From Pseudomonadota bacterium (GTDB lineage Bacteria > Pseudomonadota > Gammaproteobacteria > Xanthomonadales > Xanthomonadaceae), in NCBI GenBank assembly GCA_023395465.1, contig JAEWZE010000058.1, forward strand, positions 1 through 13,177: a stretch of 13,177 nt of DNA, given 5' to 3'. Shown piece by piece: positions 1 to 7,173 of the stretch (its first letter is position 1; each line of letters opens with the position of its first letter). Made by a program: the position numbers and the translations under genes. The notes beneath the pieces are model-generated. The model made no database searches, was not told the origin of the DNA, and saw only the letters and a program-made list of their open reading frames with translations.

Positions 1-130
1 TTACCGGCTGCCCGCCTTCCCCGGTACCAGTGGGTGGCCCACTGGCAACCGGTCTACCGCAGGTAGCCCGAATGGCGTTTGGTCGAGTTCCCCAGACACC
101 GCTCGCAGTTACCTGTCGGTAAGCTACGGC
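1..130 (-). ncRNA. Candidate structured RNA or structured 5' leader, partial at left edge
   Basis: No protein gene is visible here. The segment holds several inverted repeats in a short space: a 13-bp stem (21-52), a 5-bp stem with a 3-nt loop (54-66), an imperfect stem (about 74-104) and a 5-bp stem with a 4-nt loop (109-122). In addition, TTACCG at 1-6 could pair with CGGTAA at 117-122 as an alternative closing stem. A sigma70-like promoter just to the right (135-164) points leftwards, so a minus-strand transcript would begin near 128 and run out of the window. I compared it by eye with RNase P RNA, tmRNA, 6S RNA, SRP RNA, tRNAs and common riboswitch motifs and found no convincing match. 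It could be a small RNA, a structured leader of a gene left of the window, or an extragenic palindromic repeat. The repeats are seen; the RNA is inferred. Confidence 0.3.
21..52. repeat. Long inverted repeat (13-bp stem)
   Basis: CCGGT (21-25) and CCAGTGGG (27-34) pair with CCCACTGG (38-45) and ACCGG (48-52). The loop is 3 nt (35-37), and there is one small internal loop (A26 opposite C46-A47). The palindrome is seen directly. No T-run follows on either strand, so it does not look like an intrinsic terminator. It is the strongest element of the structured block at 1-130. Confidence 0.85.
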
Positions 131-134
131 GGGC

Positions 135-164
135 ACGTTAGCGAATTGGATACTTGGCCGTCAA
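135..164 (-). promoter_or_regulatory. Sigma70-like promoter pointing left, out of the window
   Basis: On the minus strand, TTGACG (164-159) matches the -35 consensus at five of six positions. TAACGT (140-135) lies 18 bp further on and keeps T1, A2 and T6 of the -10 consensus. The sequence just upstream (about 165-180) is AT-rich, resembling an UP element. It would drive transcription away from gspF into the structured block at 1-130. It lies 85 bp or more past the gspF stop, so it serves a different transcription unit. The assignment rests on consensus matching only. Confidence 0.4.
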
Positions 165-248
165 CCCCTTTTAACACCTTCACCGCGAAGCTGAACCGGG
201 TTCTCAAAGATCACACGCAAGTCGGGGACGCAACAAATTTTTTCTGAA

Positions 249-1460
249 TCAGACAGCAATGTCGTTGGCGCTGGTGATGGCCAGGATGATGCCGGTCATG
301 ATCAGGCCGATGACGCCCCCGATCAGCAGGATTGCAATCGGTTCCAGCAGCGACAGGAACTGCTTCATCCGGGCGCGCCCGGACTCCTGGTAGAGCTTGG
401 CCAGCGAGGACAGCATGGCCGGCAGCTCGCCGGAGCGCTCGCCCACCCGCACCAGGTTGTAGCCTGTCGCCGACAGCGTGGCCTGCTCTTCCAGGGCATC
501 GGCCAGGGTGCTGCCGCCCCGCACCGCACGCGTGGCCTCGTCCAGCCGGGCGCGCCGGCGCGGGGAGTTGACGCTGTCGGCCGCCAGTCCCAGCGCGTCC
601 AGCATCGGCACGCGGTTGCCCAGCAGGGTGGCGAGCACCCGGGCCCACGCCGCCACCTCGCCCTCCACCCGCCAGACGCCCAGGACCGGCACCCGCTCCA
701 GCATTTCCAGCATCTGCGCCCCCGCGCCCGGGCGCCGGAGCGCCCATGCGGCCAGCACGCCCGCCGCGGCAACCCCGCCGGCCAGCAGCCAGAAGTGCTC
801 GCGCGCGAACATGCCGGTGTTGAGGACCGCGGACGCCAGCCAGGGCAGGTCCTGGGCGCGCTTGAGCAGGACCGCGAACTTCGGGACCACGTAGGTGAAC
901 ATCATCAGCACCGCGCCCACACCCGCCAGCACGAGTACCGCCGGGTAGGTCAGGGCCTGGCGCATCTCGCCGCGCACGGTCCGGTCGTAGTCCATCTGCG
1001 AGGCGGCGTCGCCCAGCGCCCGCGCAAGCAGGCCGGCCTTCTCGCCGCTGCGCACCAGGGTGTCGACATAACGGGGCATGGGCAGACCGGCCGCCGCTAG
1101 GGCCTGCGAGAACGGCTGCCCCTGGCGCAATGCAGCGGCAATGCCGTCGAAGGCCTCGCGCAGGCGCGGGTGCGGGCTGGAGCGCGCCTGCGCCGCCACC
1201 GCGTCGGCGAGGCCGACGCCGGCGGTGAGCAGAGTGGACAGTTCCTGCAGCGCCAGGATCACGTCCTGCGCGCGCAGTCGGGCACGCCGGCCACCCGGCA
1301 TGCGGGGCGACGCAGCACCGGCGCCGCCCGCCTTGAGCGCCAGCACGACCAGCCCGCGCTGCTCGATCGCGCGCGCCGCCTCGCGCTCGCTCGCGGCGAC
1401 CACCTCTCCGTCCAGCGCAACGCCATCGGCGTTCATGGCCCGGTAGCTGTAGCGCTGCAC
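249..1460 (-). CDS. gspF: Type II secretion inner-membrane platform protein GspF
   Basis: The protein has 403 residues, the normal GspF length. GspF sits in the inner membrane at the core of the T2SS platform and links the ATPase GspE to pseudopilus assembly. An N-terminal cytoplasmic segment (about 1-65) is followed by two tandem T2SSF repeats (about 66-190 and 269-391). Three hydrophobic segments are visible, near 171-192, 222-241 and 370-396. The final segment contains the family-typical LLEPI at 371-375, followed by a Gly/Ile-rich helix. The start is GTG at 1460, supported by a GGAG Shine-Dalgarno 8 nt upstream (1472-1469). The gene lies 45 bp after gspE on the same strand and is presumably co-transcribed with it. 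The related PilC of type IV pili is the alternative, but the neighbouring pseudopilin and secretin genes favour the T2SS. It corresponds to XpsF of xanthomonads. Confidence 0.95.
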   Translation of the reverse strand: MQRYSYRAMNADGVALDGEVVAASEREAARAIEQRGLVVLALKAGGAGAASPRMPGGRRARLRAQDVILALQELSTLLTAGVGLADAVAAQARSSPHPRLREAFDGIAAALRQGQPFSQALAAAGLPMPRYVDTLVRSGEKAGLLARALGDAASQMDYDRTVRGEMRQALTYPAVLVLAGVGAVLMMFTYVVPKFAVLLKRAQDLPWLASAVLNTGMFAREHFWLLAGGVAAAGVLAAWALRRPGAGAQMLEMLERVPVLGVWRVEGEVAAWARVLATLLGNRVPMLDALGLAADSVNSPRRRARLDEATRAVRGGSTLADALEEQATLSATGYNLVRVGERSGELPAMLSSLAKLYQESGRARMKQFLSLLEPIAILLIGGVIGLIMTGIILAITSANDIAV

Positions 1461-1505
1461 CTCAGCGGCTCCGCCGCGGGGCTGCGCGGGGCAAGCGCAT
1501 GGCCG

Positions 1506-3194
1506 TCATACGGCGGTCACCCGCAGCACCTCGTCCACGCTGGTCACGCCCTGCCAGGCCTTGAGCAGGCCGTCCTCGCGCAGGAAGCGGCAGCCCTCGG
1601 CCCGCGCCATGGCGCGCAACTGCTGATGGGTAGCCCCGGCCACCACCGCCTGCTGGATGGCCTCGGACACGGGCACCAGCTCGTAGATGCCCACACGCCC
1701 CCTGTAGCCGGTGTGCTGGCATTGCGCGCAGCCCGGCGCCGCCATCCAGCGCGCCGGCTCACCGGGCAGGACCTTCGCCGCCCAGTGCCCGGCCTCCTCG
1801 GCGATGGCGGGCAATACGTGCGCATTGGGCACGGCGCAGTGCATGCACAGCCGGCGCACCAGCCGCTGCGCCTGCAGCCCCTTCATCGGCGCGGCCACCA
1901 GGAACGGCTCCACGCCCATGTCGATCAGCCGGGTGAAGGCGCCGATCGCATCGTTGGTGTGGAGCGTGGACATCACGAGGTGGCCGGTGAGCGCGGACTG
2001 GATCGCGATCTCGGCGGTTTCGCGGTCGCGGATCTCGCCCACCATGATGACGTCCGGATCCTGCCGCAGTATCGACCGCAACACGTTGGCAAAGCTCAGG
2101 CCGATATCGGCGTGGGTCTGGATCTGGGTGATGCCGGGGAGCTGGAACTCGACCGGATCCTCCACCGTGATCAGCTTCTTCAGGCCATCGTTGCTGGCCG
2201 CCAGCGTGGCGTAGAGCGTGGTGGACTTGCCCGAGCCGGTCGGCCCGGTGACCAGCACGATGCCGTGCGCCTCGCGGCTCCACTCCTGCAGCAGGGCCAG
2301 ATGGTCGGGCGCCATGCCCAGCCGCTCCAGGGCCAGGTCCTTGCGCTCCTTGGGCAGCAGGCGCAGCACGATCGACTCGCCATGCACGCCCGGCAGGGCC
2401 GAGGCGCGCACATCCATGGCCTGGCCGCTGGCGCGCACGGTGAGCCGGCCGTCCTGCGGCAGGCGGCGCTCGGCGATGTCCATGCCCGAGATCAGCTTCA
2501 GGCGCGAAGCCACGGCGTTGAAGCGGTCCCGCGGCAGGTGCAGGCGGCTGTAGAGCACGCCATCGATGCGGAAGCGCACCACGAAGTCGTTCTCGCCCGG
2601 CTCCAGGTGGATGTCGGATGCGCGCTGCTCGACCGCCTGGGCGACCAGGCTGTTGACCAGTTCGACCACCGGAGCCTCTTCGGCCAGTTCGCGCAGGTGG
2701 CGCACGTCGTCGGTCCCGGCGATCGAACGCTGCACCTGCGACAGCGCGTCCAGCAGCCGTTCGACCAGCTGGCCTGGCGCAAGCGCGAAGCGCGGCGACC
2801 TCCCTCCGAACAGGTACGCCATCACCTCGCGCAGCTCTGTGGAATTGGGATCGCGGCTGGCACAGAACACCTCGCCCTCCGCGTCCTGCCAGACCAGTGC
2901 CTGGCGATCCATCATCCAGTCGCCGGGAAGATCGATGCCTTCGGGCATGCGCCATTCGTGGACCGGCGGGGGTTGCAGGTCCCGGCCCAGCACGGGCAAC
3001 CCCAGCTGCACCGAAAGCGCATCGACCAGTTGCTCCTCGGAGATCGCGCCGATCCGCATCAGCAGGCTGCCCAGCCGGCCGCCCATCTCGCGCTGCAGGT
3101 CGAGCGCGCGGTCGAGGTCGGCAGGGCGGATGACTTCGCGCGCAAGCAGCAGCTGACCAAGGGGCTGATGCGGGGCGGCGTGGGATGGTGTCAT
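1506..3194 (-). CDS. gspE: Type II secretion ATPase GspE
   Basis: The protein has 562 residues, close to the roughly 560-570 of Xanthomonas XpsE. It is the cytoplasmic hexameric ATPase that powers pseudopilus growth and docks on GspL through its N-terminal domain. Residues 1 to about 150 form a GspE/PilB N-terminal domain. The ATPase core shows Walker A GPTGSGKST (317-325), an Asp box ITVEDP (about 340-346), Walker B ending VGEIRD (about 378-389) and a His box STLHTNDA (about 409-416). A tetracysteine zinc motif follows: C450-x2-C453 and C489-x2-C492. The ATG at 3194 was chosen because upstream in-frame codons run into the permease gene and encode no family sequence. No strong ribosome site is visible, and the permease stop codon lies 8 bp upstream, which suggests translational coupling. 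A TTG overlapping that stop is a less likely start. PilB is the alternative; the context argues for GspE. Confidence 0.96.
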   Translation of the reverse strand: MTPSHAAPHQPLGQLLLAREVIRPADLDRALDLQREMGGRLGSLLMRIGAISEEQLVDALSVQLGLPVLGRDLQPPPVHEWRMPEGIDLPGDWMMDRQALVWQDAEGEVFCASRDPNSTELREVMAYLFGGRSPRFALAPGQLVERLLDALSQVQRSIAGTDDVRHLRELAEEAPVVELVNSLVAQAVEQRASDIHLEPGENDFVVRFRIDGVLYSRLHLPRDRFNAVASRLKLISGMDIAERRLPQDGRLTVRASGQAMDVRASALPGVHGESIVLRLLPKERKDLALERLGMAPDHLALLQEWSREAHGIVLVTGPTGSGKSTTLYATLAASNDGLKKLITVEDPVEFQLPGITQIQTHADIGLSFANVLRSILRQDPDVIMVGEIRDRETAEIAIQSALTGHLVMSTLHTNDAIGAFTRLIDMGVEPFLVAAPMKGLQAQRLVRRLCMHCAVPNAHVLPAIAEEAGHWAAKVLPGEPARWMAAPGCAQCQHTGYRGRVGIYELVPVSEAIQQAVVAGATHQQLRAMARAEGCRFLREDGLLKAWQGVTSVDEVLRVTAV

Positions 3195-3202
3195 GGCAGT
3201 GC

Positions 3203-4051
3203 TCAAAGCAGATCGGCGAAGCCACGGCGGAGCAACTGGAAGCAGTACATGCCCAGCAACAGTACTACGGTGGCACTGGCCGCATACATCGACCAGTCGT
3301 GCAGCGGCGGCCACTGCCCGTGCAGCAGCGCGTCGCGCACGGCGGTGACGGGCCAGGTGATGGGGTTGTACGCGACCAGCGCTTCAACCGCCGACGGCAC
3401 CATGTCGCGCGGGAAGAATACCGGTGCGGTGAACAGCACCATGAAAATGAGCGCGGAAATGACCTGCGCCAGGTCGCGCAGGTAGACCCCGAACGCCGCC
3501 GCCATCAGCGCCAGCCCGTAGAGCATCGCAAGGTAGGGAAGCAGGATCCACGGCAACGCCAGGGCGCTGGCGTGGAGGGTGCCGTGGAACAGCGCGGCCA
3601 CGATTCCCAGCAATACGAAGCCTGCAGCGCCGTGGGTCAGCGCGGCGCCGAGCGGAACTGCTACCAGCACCGGCAGCGGGAACACCATCTTGCGCACGAA
3701 AGCGCTGTTGTTGTGCAGGAGGGTCGGTGCCTGCCCCAAGGATTCGGACAACATGCCATGCACCAGCAGCCCGCAAAACAGGTTGAGCACGAACCCCAGA
3801 TGGTCTCCCTCGCCCAGGCCCGGCCAGCGCGCACGGAACACCGCCCCAAACACGAAGCCGAACATCGCCAGGCTCAGCAGCGGCAGCAGCACCGGCCACA
3901 GTCGCCCGAACAACGTGCCGCGGTAGCGCACCGCCAGGTCCTGTGCCACCAGCGTGCGCCACAGCGACCAGTTGCGCTGCAACCCCTGGAGCAGGCGCCT
4001 GGGTGCGGAAGGCTGGACTGGATGCATCGGAAGGGTGCGGAAAATCGGCAT
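3203..4051 (-). CDS. ABC-2 type transporter permease (Wzm/TagG-like)
   Basis: The 282-residue integral membrane protein has about six hydrophobic segments (near 52-72, 85-105, 124-155, 166-190, 195-213 and 256-272). The N-terminal amphipathic region WRTLVAQDLAVRYRGTLFGR is followed by LWPVLLPLL, the pattern of ABC-2 permeases that export O-antigen, teichoic acid or capsule polymers (Wzm, TagG, KpsM). These normally pair with a separate ATPase (Wzt, TagH, KpsT), and none is encoded in this window, so the substrate cannot be stated. It is the first gene of a minus-strand unit: its stop is 8 bp before gspE. The ATG at 4051 gives MPIFRT; an in-frame ATG at 4027 (MHPVQP) is equally plausible, and neither has a good ribosome site. 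A link to secretion is inferred from position only. Confidence 0.85.
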   Translation of the reverse strand: MPIFRTLPMHPVQPSAPRRLLQGLQRNWSLWRTLVAQDLAVRYRGTLFGRLWPVLLPLLSLAMFGFVFGAVFRARWPGLGEGDHLGFVLNLFCGLLVHGMLSESLGQAPTLLHNNSAFVRKMVFPLPVLVAVPLGAALTHGAAGFVLLGIVAALFHGTLHASALALPWILLPYLAMLYGLALMAAAFGVYLRDLAQVISALIFMVLFTAPVFFPRDMVPSAVEALVAYNPITWPVTAVRDALLHGQWPPLHDWSMYAASATVVLLLGMYCFQLLRRGFADLL

Positions 4052-4162
4052 AGGATAGCAGCCACCCGCTCCGGCGCTGTCGGGCACGGGGTCTGGATTC
4101 AGCCGGGAGCCCACTGCCGGCTGTACACTCCCCCCGGTTTTCCGCCCTTCCGGATCCCTGCC
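4052..4162. promoter_or_regulatory. Divergent intergenic region between the permease-gspE-gspF and gspG-gspD units
   Basis: This 111-bp gap separates the start of the leftward permease gene from the start of rightward gspG, so both promoters are expected here. On the plus strand TACACT (4124-4129) is a reasonable -10 about 34 bp before the gspG start codon, but no good -35 lies 16-18 bp upstream. On the minus strand TATCCT next to the ATG at 4051 is a weak -10 candidate that would favour the downstream permease start at 4027. I see no clear operator or Clp/CRP-type palindrome. That promoters exist here is inferred from layout; the exact elements are uncertain. Confidence 0.4.
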
Positions 4163-4621
4163 GTGCCACGCCTCCACCGCCTGCCCCGCAAGCACGCCGT
4201 TCGCGGTTTCACCCTGCTGGAAATGATCGTGGTACTGGTCATCATCGGGCTGATCATGGGCCTGGTGGGACCGCGTCTGTTCGGCCAGGCCGATCGGGCC
4301 AAGGTGCAGACGGCCGACACCCAGGTGCGCATGCTGCGCGGGGCCATCCAGACCATGCGCCTGGACACCGGCCGTGTCCCGAACCAGGAAGAAGGTCTGG
4401 AAATGCTGGTGCGCCCGCCCAGCGACCCGCGGATCAGCAACCGCTGGCAAGGCCCCTACCTGGAAGAGGAGGTTCCGCTGGACCCGTGGGGCAACCCGTT
4501 CCAGTACAGCCCGACCTCGAGCGGCAGCCTTCCGTTCTCCCTCTATTCGCTGGGAGCGGACGGGCAACCTGGCGGGGAAGGCAATGACGCGGACATCGGA
4601 AACCCGCCCGACCGGCAATAG
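4163..4621 (+). CDS. gspG: Type II secretion major pseudopilin GspG
   Basis: The 152-residue precursor builds the periplasmic pseudopilus. The prepilin leader is short and basic and ends at G15; cleavage before F16 gives a mature N-terminus FTLLEM with the invariant Glu5 (E20). The hydrophobic helix spans about 16-38. The C-terminal part has the GspG hallmarks: a DPWGNPF motif (107-113) and the Ca2+-binding loop region SLGADGQPGGEG (129-140) followed by NDADIGN. GTG at 4163 is chosen because it gives a 15-residue leader. The frame stays open far upstream, but that sequence has no prepilin character and overlaps the divergent permease gene. It is the first gene of the nine-gene T2SS run and is followed after 4 bp by gspH. 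A prepilin peptidase to process it is not encoded here. Confidence 0.95.
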   Translation: MPRLHRLPRKHAVRGFTLLEMIVVLVIIGLIMGLVGPRLFGQADRAKVQTADTQVRMLRGAIQTMRLDTGRVPNQEEGLEMLVRPPSDPRISNRWQGPYLEEEVPLDPWGNPFQYSPTSSGSLPFSLYSLGADGQPGGEGNDADIGNPPDRQ

Positions 4622-4625
4622 GCTT

Positions 4626-5012
4626 ATGGACCAGCGCGGATTCTCCCTGCTGGAGATCATGGTGGCGCTGGCGATCATGGGCCTTGCGATGGCGCTGGTC
4701 GCGCCAGCCAGTTTCCGCATGGTCGCCGCCTGGCAGGAGTCCAGCGACGTGAGCCGGATCCTCGGCCGGCTGGCGATGCTGCCGCTGGACGCCCGCCAGG
4801 CGGGGCAGGCGTTGCACCTGGACCCGTCGACGCCTCCGGAGCGGATCAGCTCGCTCCTGGACCTGCCGCAGGGCTGGCGATTGGAATTCGAGACTGAACT
4901 GGTCGTGCTGGCGAACGGCGCCTGCCGCGGCGGAAAGGCGACGCTGGTGACCGAACGACAGAGCATCCCCGTGCAGATCCATGCCCCGTTCTGCCGCCCT
5001 GAACGTGGGTGA
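4626..5012 (+). CDS. gspH: Type II secretion minor pseudopilin GspH
   Basis: The 128-residue prepilin-like protein has a five-residue leader (MDQRG) and a mature N-terminus FSLLEIMVALAI with Glu5 (E10), followed by one hydrophobic helix to about residue 28. The rest is poorly conserved, as is usual for GspH, a minor pseudopilin placed just below the tip complex. The start is ATG at 4626, 4 bp after the gspG stop, with a weak TAGG ahead of it. The identity as H rather than another minor pseudopilin rests on its position between G and I. The 3' end overlaps the likely gspI start by 32 bp. Confidence 0.88.
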   Translation: MDQRGFSLLEIMVALAIMGLAMALVAPASFRMVAAWQESSDVSRILGRLAMLPLDARQAGQALHLDPSTPPERISSLLDLPQGWRLEFETELVVLANGACRGGKATLVTERQSIPVQIHAPFCRPERG

Positions 5013-5490
5013 TCCCCGGGCGGATCGACTGCGGGCCGGGGCTGCCGGCCTGCCTCCCTGTTCGACGGGATTGGCAGGGCAGGCAGGATTTACCCTGCTC
5101 GAGGCGATCGTGGCGATGGTGATCATGGCCACCACGATGCTGGCGCTTTACGCATGGCTCGGCAGCGCTACGATCGGCGTACAGCGTGCGCGCTCGGTAG
5201 CGCAGGGGTTGGCGGACGCGCGGGTCGCGCTGGCGGTCATCGAAGGCATCAATCCGATGGATGGCGAGCGCGGCAGCCGCGATGTGGGTGATCTCACGGT
5301 ACGCTGGTCCGCCGAAACCATTGCCGACCGGCGCGCCGGGGTGACCTCGGCGGGCGTCGCCGCCCCTTACGATTTCGCTCTGTACGACATCGAGGTCGAA
5401 ACGCTGCGCGACGGCAGGCAGACGTATGCGTTCAATGTACGACGCGCGGGCTGGGTGGCGACCCAAGTCTTGAGCATAGACGATCTATGA
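4981..5490 (+). CDS. gspI: Type II secretion minor pseudopilin GspI
   Basis: This is a prepilin-like protein whose mature part begins FTLLEAIVAMVI (F37 onward, Glu5 = E41), followed by a hydrophobic helix to about residue 60 and a roughly 110-residue globular part. GspI seeds the tip complex with J and K. Position between H and J supports the letter. The start is uncertain. ATG at 4981 gives a 36-residue leader, long for a prepilin, and overlaps gspH by 32 bp. GTG at 5005 gives 28 residues. TTG at 5071 gives a typical six-residue leader (MAGQAG) but has no spaced ribosome site. I list the longest form. The stop overlaps the gspJ start in an ATGA (5487-5490). Confidence 0.85.
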   Translation: MPRSAALNVGDPRADRLRAGAAGLPPCSTGLAGQAGFTLLEAIVAMVIMATTMLALYAWLGSATIGVQRARSVAQGLADARVALAVIEGINPMDGERGSRDVGDLTVRWSAETIADRRAGVTSAGVAAPYDFALYDIEVETLRDGRQTYAFNVRRAGWVATQVLSIDDL

Positions 5491-6086
5491 CCATGCGGCG
5501 CACGCTCCCGTACGGCTTCACCGTGGTGGAAATGCTGGTGGTGCTGATCATCATCAGCATGGCACTGACGCTCGGGTTCCAGTCTCTCGGCCAGTGGCAG
5601 ATTGCCCACGCCACGCTGGAGCGCATGTCGGCCAACACACGCGCGCGCGCCCTGACCACCACGTGGTGGGCGGACTCGATGCGCGGCCTGACTCCGGTGG
5701 ACGAACGCCCATTCCGCGGCGATGCCGAAAGCCTGGATGGCCTGACCCTTGCGCCGGTGTTCGGCCAGTCCGGTGCGATGACCGGTGTCCGCTGGTCGAT
5801 CGCGGACGATCCGGACCGGGGCCTGGTCCTGGAGCTGGAAGAAAATGGCCAGACCTGGCAGTTCCCGCTGGACGACAGCCAGGAGGCCCGGTTCCGTTAC
5901 CTGTCGGTCGATGGCAAGGTCTCGGACGCCTGGCCTTCGGAAGGACTCGGGCTGGAGGGAACCAACCTGCCCGCCTACGTCGAGCTCCTGGTCCGCGACA
6001 CCTCCGGCCGCGAGGATGCATGGACGGCGCACGTGATCGGACCGCTGGAACAGCCCTACAAACCCATGTACTTCGATGACGAGTAG
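5487..6086 (+). CDS. gspJ: Type II secretion minor pseudopilin GspJ
   Basis: The protein has 199 residues, normal for GspJ. The leader MTMRRTLPYG is followed by a mature N-terminus FTVVEMLVVLIII with Glu5 (E15) and a hydrophobic helix to about residue 30. The larger C-terminal domain fits GspJ, which forms the I-J-K tip complex of the pseudopilus. It includes a stretch near 100-135 with alternating hydrophobic residues and a LELEENGQTW segment. Translation is coupled to gspI by an ATGA overlap, and the 3' end overlaps the gspK start by 11 bp. Function is assigned from family features plus gene order. Confidence 0.92.
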   Translation: MTMRRTLPYGFTVVEMLVVLIIISMALTLGFQSLGQWQIAHATLERMSANTRARALTTTWWADSMRGLTPVDERPFRGDAESLDGLTLAPVFGQSGAMTGVRWSIADDPDRGLVLELEENGQTWQFPLDDSQEARFRYLSVDGKVSDAWPSEGLGLEGTNLPAYVELLVRDTSGREDAWTAHVIGPLEQPYKPMYFDDE

Positions 6087-7173
6087 CGCGCCCCGCCCTC
6101 CAAGACGAGGCGTCGGCCGGCCCGGGCGATGGGCGGCGCAATCGGGATTTGCGCTGATCATGGTGCTGATCCTGGTGGTCGTGCTGACCCTGCTCGCGGG
6201 CATGGTCGCCCTGTCGAGCGACCGTGCGTTGACCGAGGCGCAGGCCGAACGCGATGCGTTCGAGGGCGAACTCGACATGCTCTCGACCCGTGACACTCTC
6301 CTGTTCATGCTGTCGACCCAACGCCAGACGGTAGGCGGCCTGACGGTCGAGGAGTACACCGCGCCACCGCGCGTGTCGACCGACGACGTCGGCTTCGAAG
6401 CCGTCATGCCCATCGGCACGGAAATCCGCCTCGATGGCCGCGTCTACGGGGGCCTGGGCAATGCGCGCTTCTCGTTCCAGGAGGACCGCGGGCTGGTCAG
6501 CGTCGCCTGGCCCGGCCCATTGCTTGCCGCGTACCTGGAATCGCTGGGCGCCTCGCCTGAACGCCACGCTGGCTACTTCGACAAACTGACCGACTACCAG
6601 GATCCGGACGACCTGCGGCATCTGGACGGCGCCGAACGGGACCACTACGAGCGTGCCGGCATGCCGGAACCCAGCAACCAGCCCCTTGCGACTCCGCTGG
6701 AACTGCGCAACGTCTTGGGCTGGAACGAACTGCTGGCATCCCAGCAAGACTCGGATCTGTTGCGAAAACTGACGATCAGCAGGGGCGGTGCGTTCAACAT
6801 CAACACCGCGCCGGCCGAGGTGCTGGCGCTGATCCCGGGCATGGACATGGCCAACGCGCAGCGGATGGTGGACGTACGCAACCAGACCCCGTTCACATCG
6901 ATCTACGCGGCCCAATCGGCATTCCCGCTGAACGCACTGGGAGACGAGGGGTTGAACCTGTTTGCAAACCGATCCGGGAATCTTATGCTATGGGATCGCC
7001 GATCCGGCCCGAGGCGACTCGTGCACTGGACGCTCTCCTCCGCGCCCACCGGTCTTCCTCCTTGGCGAATCGACTACGAAATCCGACTTGCGCGAGATGA
7101 AGACCCCGATCAGGCAGTGGTCACGACGCCTGCTACTCCGCTTTTCGCCTCGGCGAGTCCGCCTGGGTCTTGA
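6076..7173 (+). CDS. gspK: Type II secretion tip pseudopilin GspK
   Basis: The protein has 365 residues, much larger than the other pseudopilins, as expected for GspK, which caps the pseudopilus tip. A 24-residue arginine-rich leader ends at G24, followed by FALIMVLILVVV. Position 5 of the mature protein is Met rather than Glu, the usual GspK exception. The large alpha domain follows. A helix-hairpin-helix-like segment starts near residue 237 (GGAFNINTAPAEVL, then LIPGMDMANAQRMV), a signature of the GspK C-terminal part. The ATG at 6076 overlaps the end of gspJ by 11 bp, and no better downstream start exists before the hydrophobic segment. The 3' end overlaps the gspL start by 77 bp, an unusually long overlap for this operon. 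Confidence 0.95.
   Translation: MTSSAPRPPRRGVGRPGRWAAQSGFALIMVLILVVVLTLLAGMVALSSDRALTEAQAERDAFEGELDMLSTRDTLLFMLSTQRQTVGGLTVEEYTAPPRVSTDDVGFEAVMPIGTEIRLDGRVYGGLGNARFSFQEDRGLVSVAWPGPLLAAYLESLGASPERHAGYFDKLTDYQDPDDLRHLDGAERDHYERAGMPEPSNQPLATPLELRNVLGWNELLASQQDSDLLRKLTISRGGAFNINTAPAEVLALIPGMDMANAQRMVDVRNQTPFTSIYAAQSAFPLNALGDEGLNLFANRSGNLMLWDRRSGPRRLVHWTLSSAPTGLPPWRIDYEIRLARDEDPDQAVVTTPATPLFASASPPGS

Noticed and set aside
1..130. tRNA, RNase P RNA, tmRNA, 6S RNA or SRP RNA identity for the structured block
   Set aside because: None of the conserved core sequences of these RNAs (for example T-loop plus CCA end, GAGGAAAGTCCGGGC, the SRP GGAAGGAAGCAG-type loop) could be found by eye.
205..216. Possible Clp/CRP half-site (TGTGA on the minus strand) upstream of the leftward promoter
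   Set aside because: The second half-site (TCACA at the correct spacing) is missing, and a five-base half-site is expected by chance.
193..243. Small palindrome GAACC-G-GGTTC (193-203) followed later by a T6 run (238-243), as a terminator for rightward transcription
   Set aside because: The T-run is about 35 nt from the palindrome, the loop would be a single base, and no rightward gene precedes it in the window.
249..3194. PilB/PilC of a type IV pilus instead of GspE/GspF
   Set aside because: The protein families are close, but the neighbouring G-H-I-J-K-L-M-C-D genes and the absence of pilA, pilD or other pilus genes make the T2SS assignment better.
1170..3485. A 771-codon open frame on the plus strand across gspF, gspE and the permease 3' end
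   Set aside because: It is an antisense shadow of GC-rich coding DNA: His/Gln/Arg-rich composition, no domain pattern, and it runs opposite to gspE with all its ATPase motifs intact.
3185..4162. Plus-strand open frame that would give GspG a 326-residue N-terminal extension
   Set aside because: It is antisense to the permease and Gln/Arg/His-rich. A prepilin needs a short leader before FTLLE, which the GTG at 4163 provides.
4052..4966. Minus-strand open frame extending the permease N-terminus by about 305 residues
   Set aside because: The extension is antisense to gspG and gspH and has no membrane or family character. The permease pattern begins only after the ATG at 4051 or 4027.
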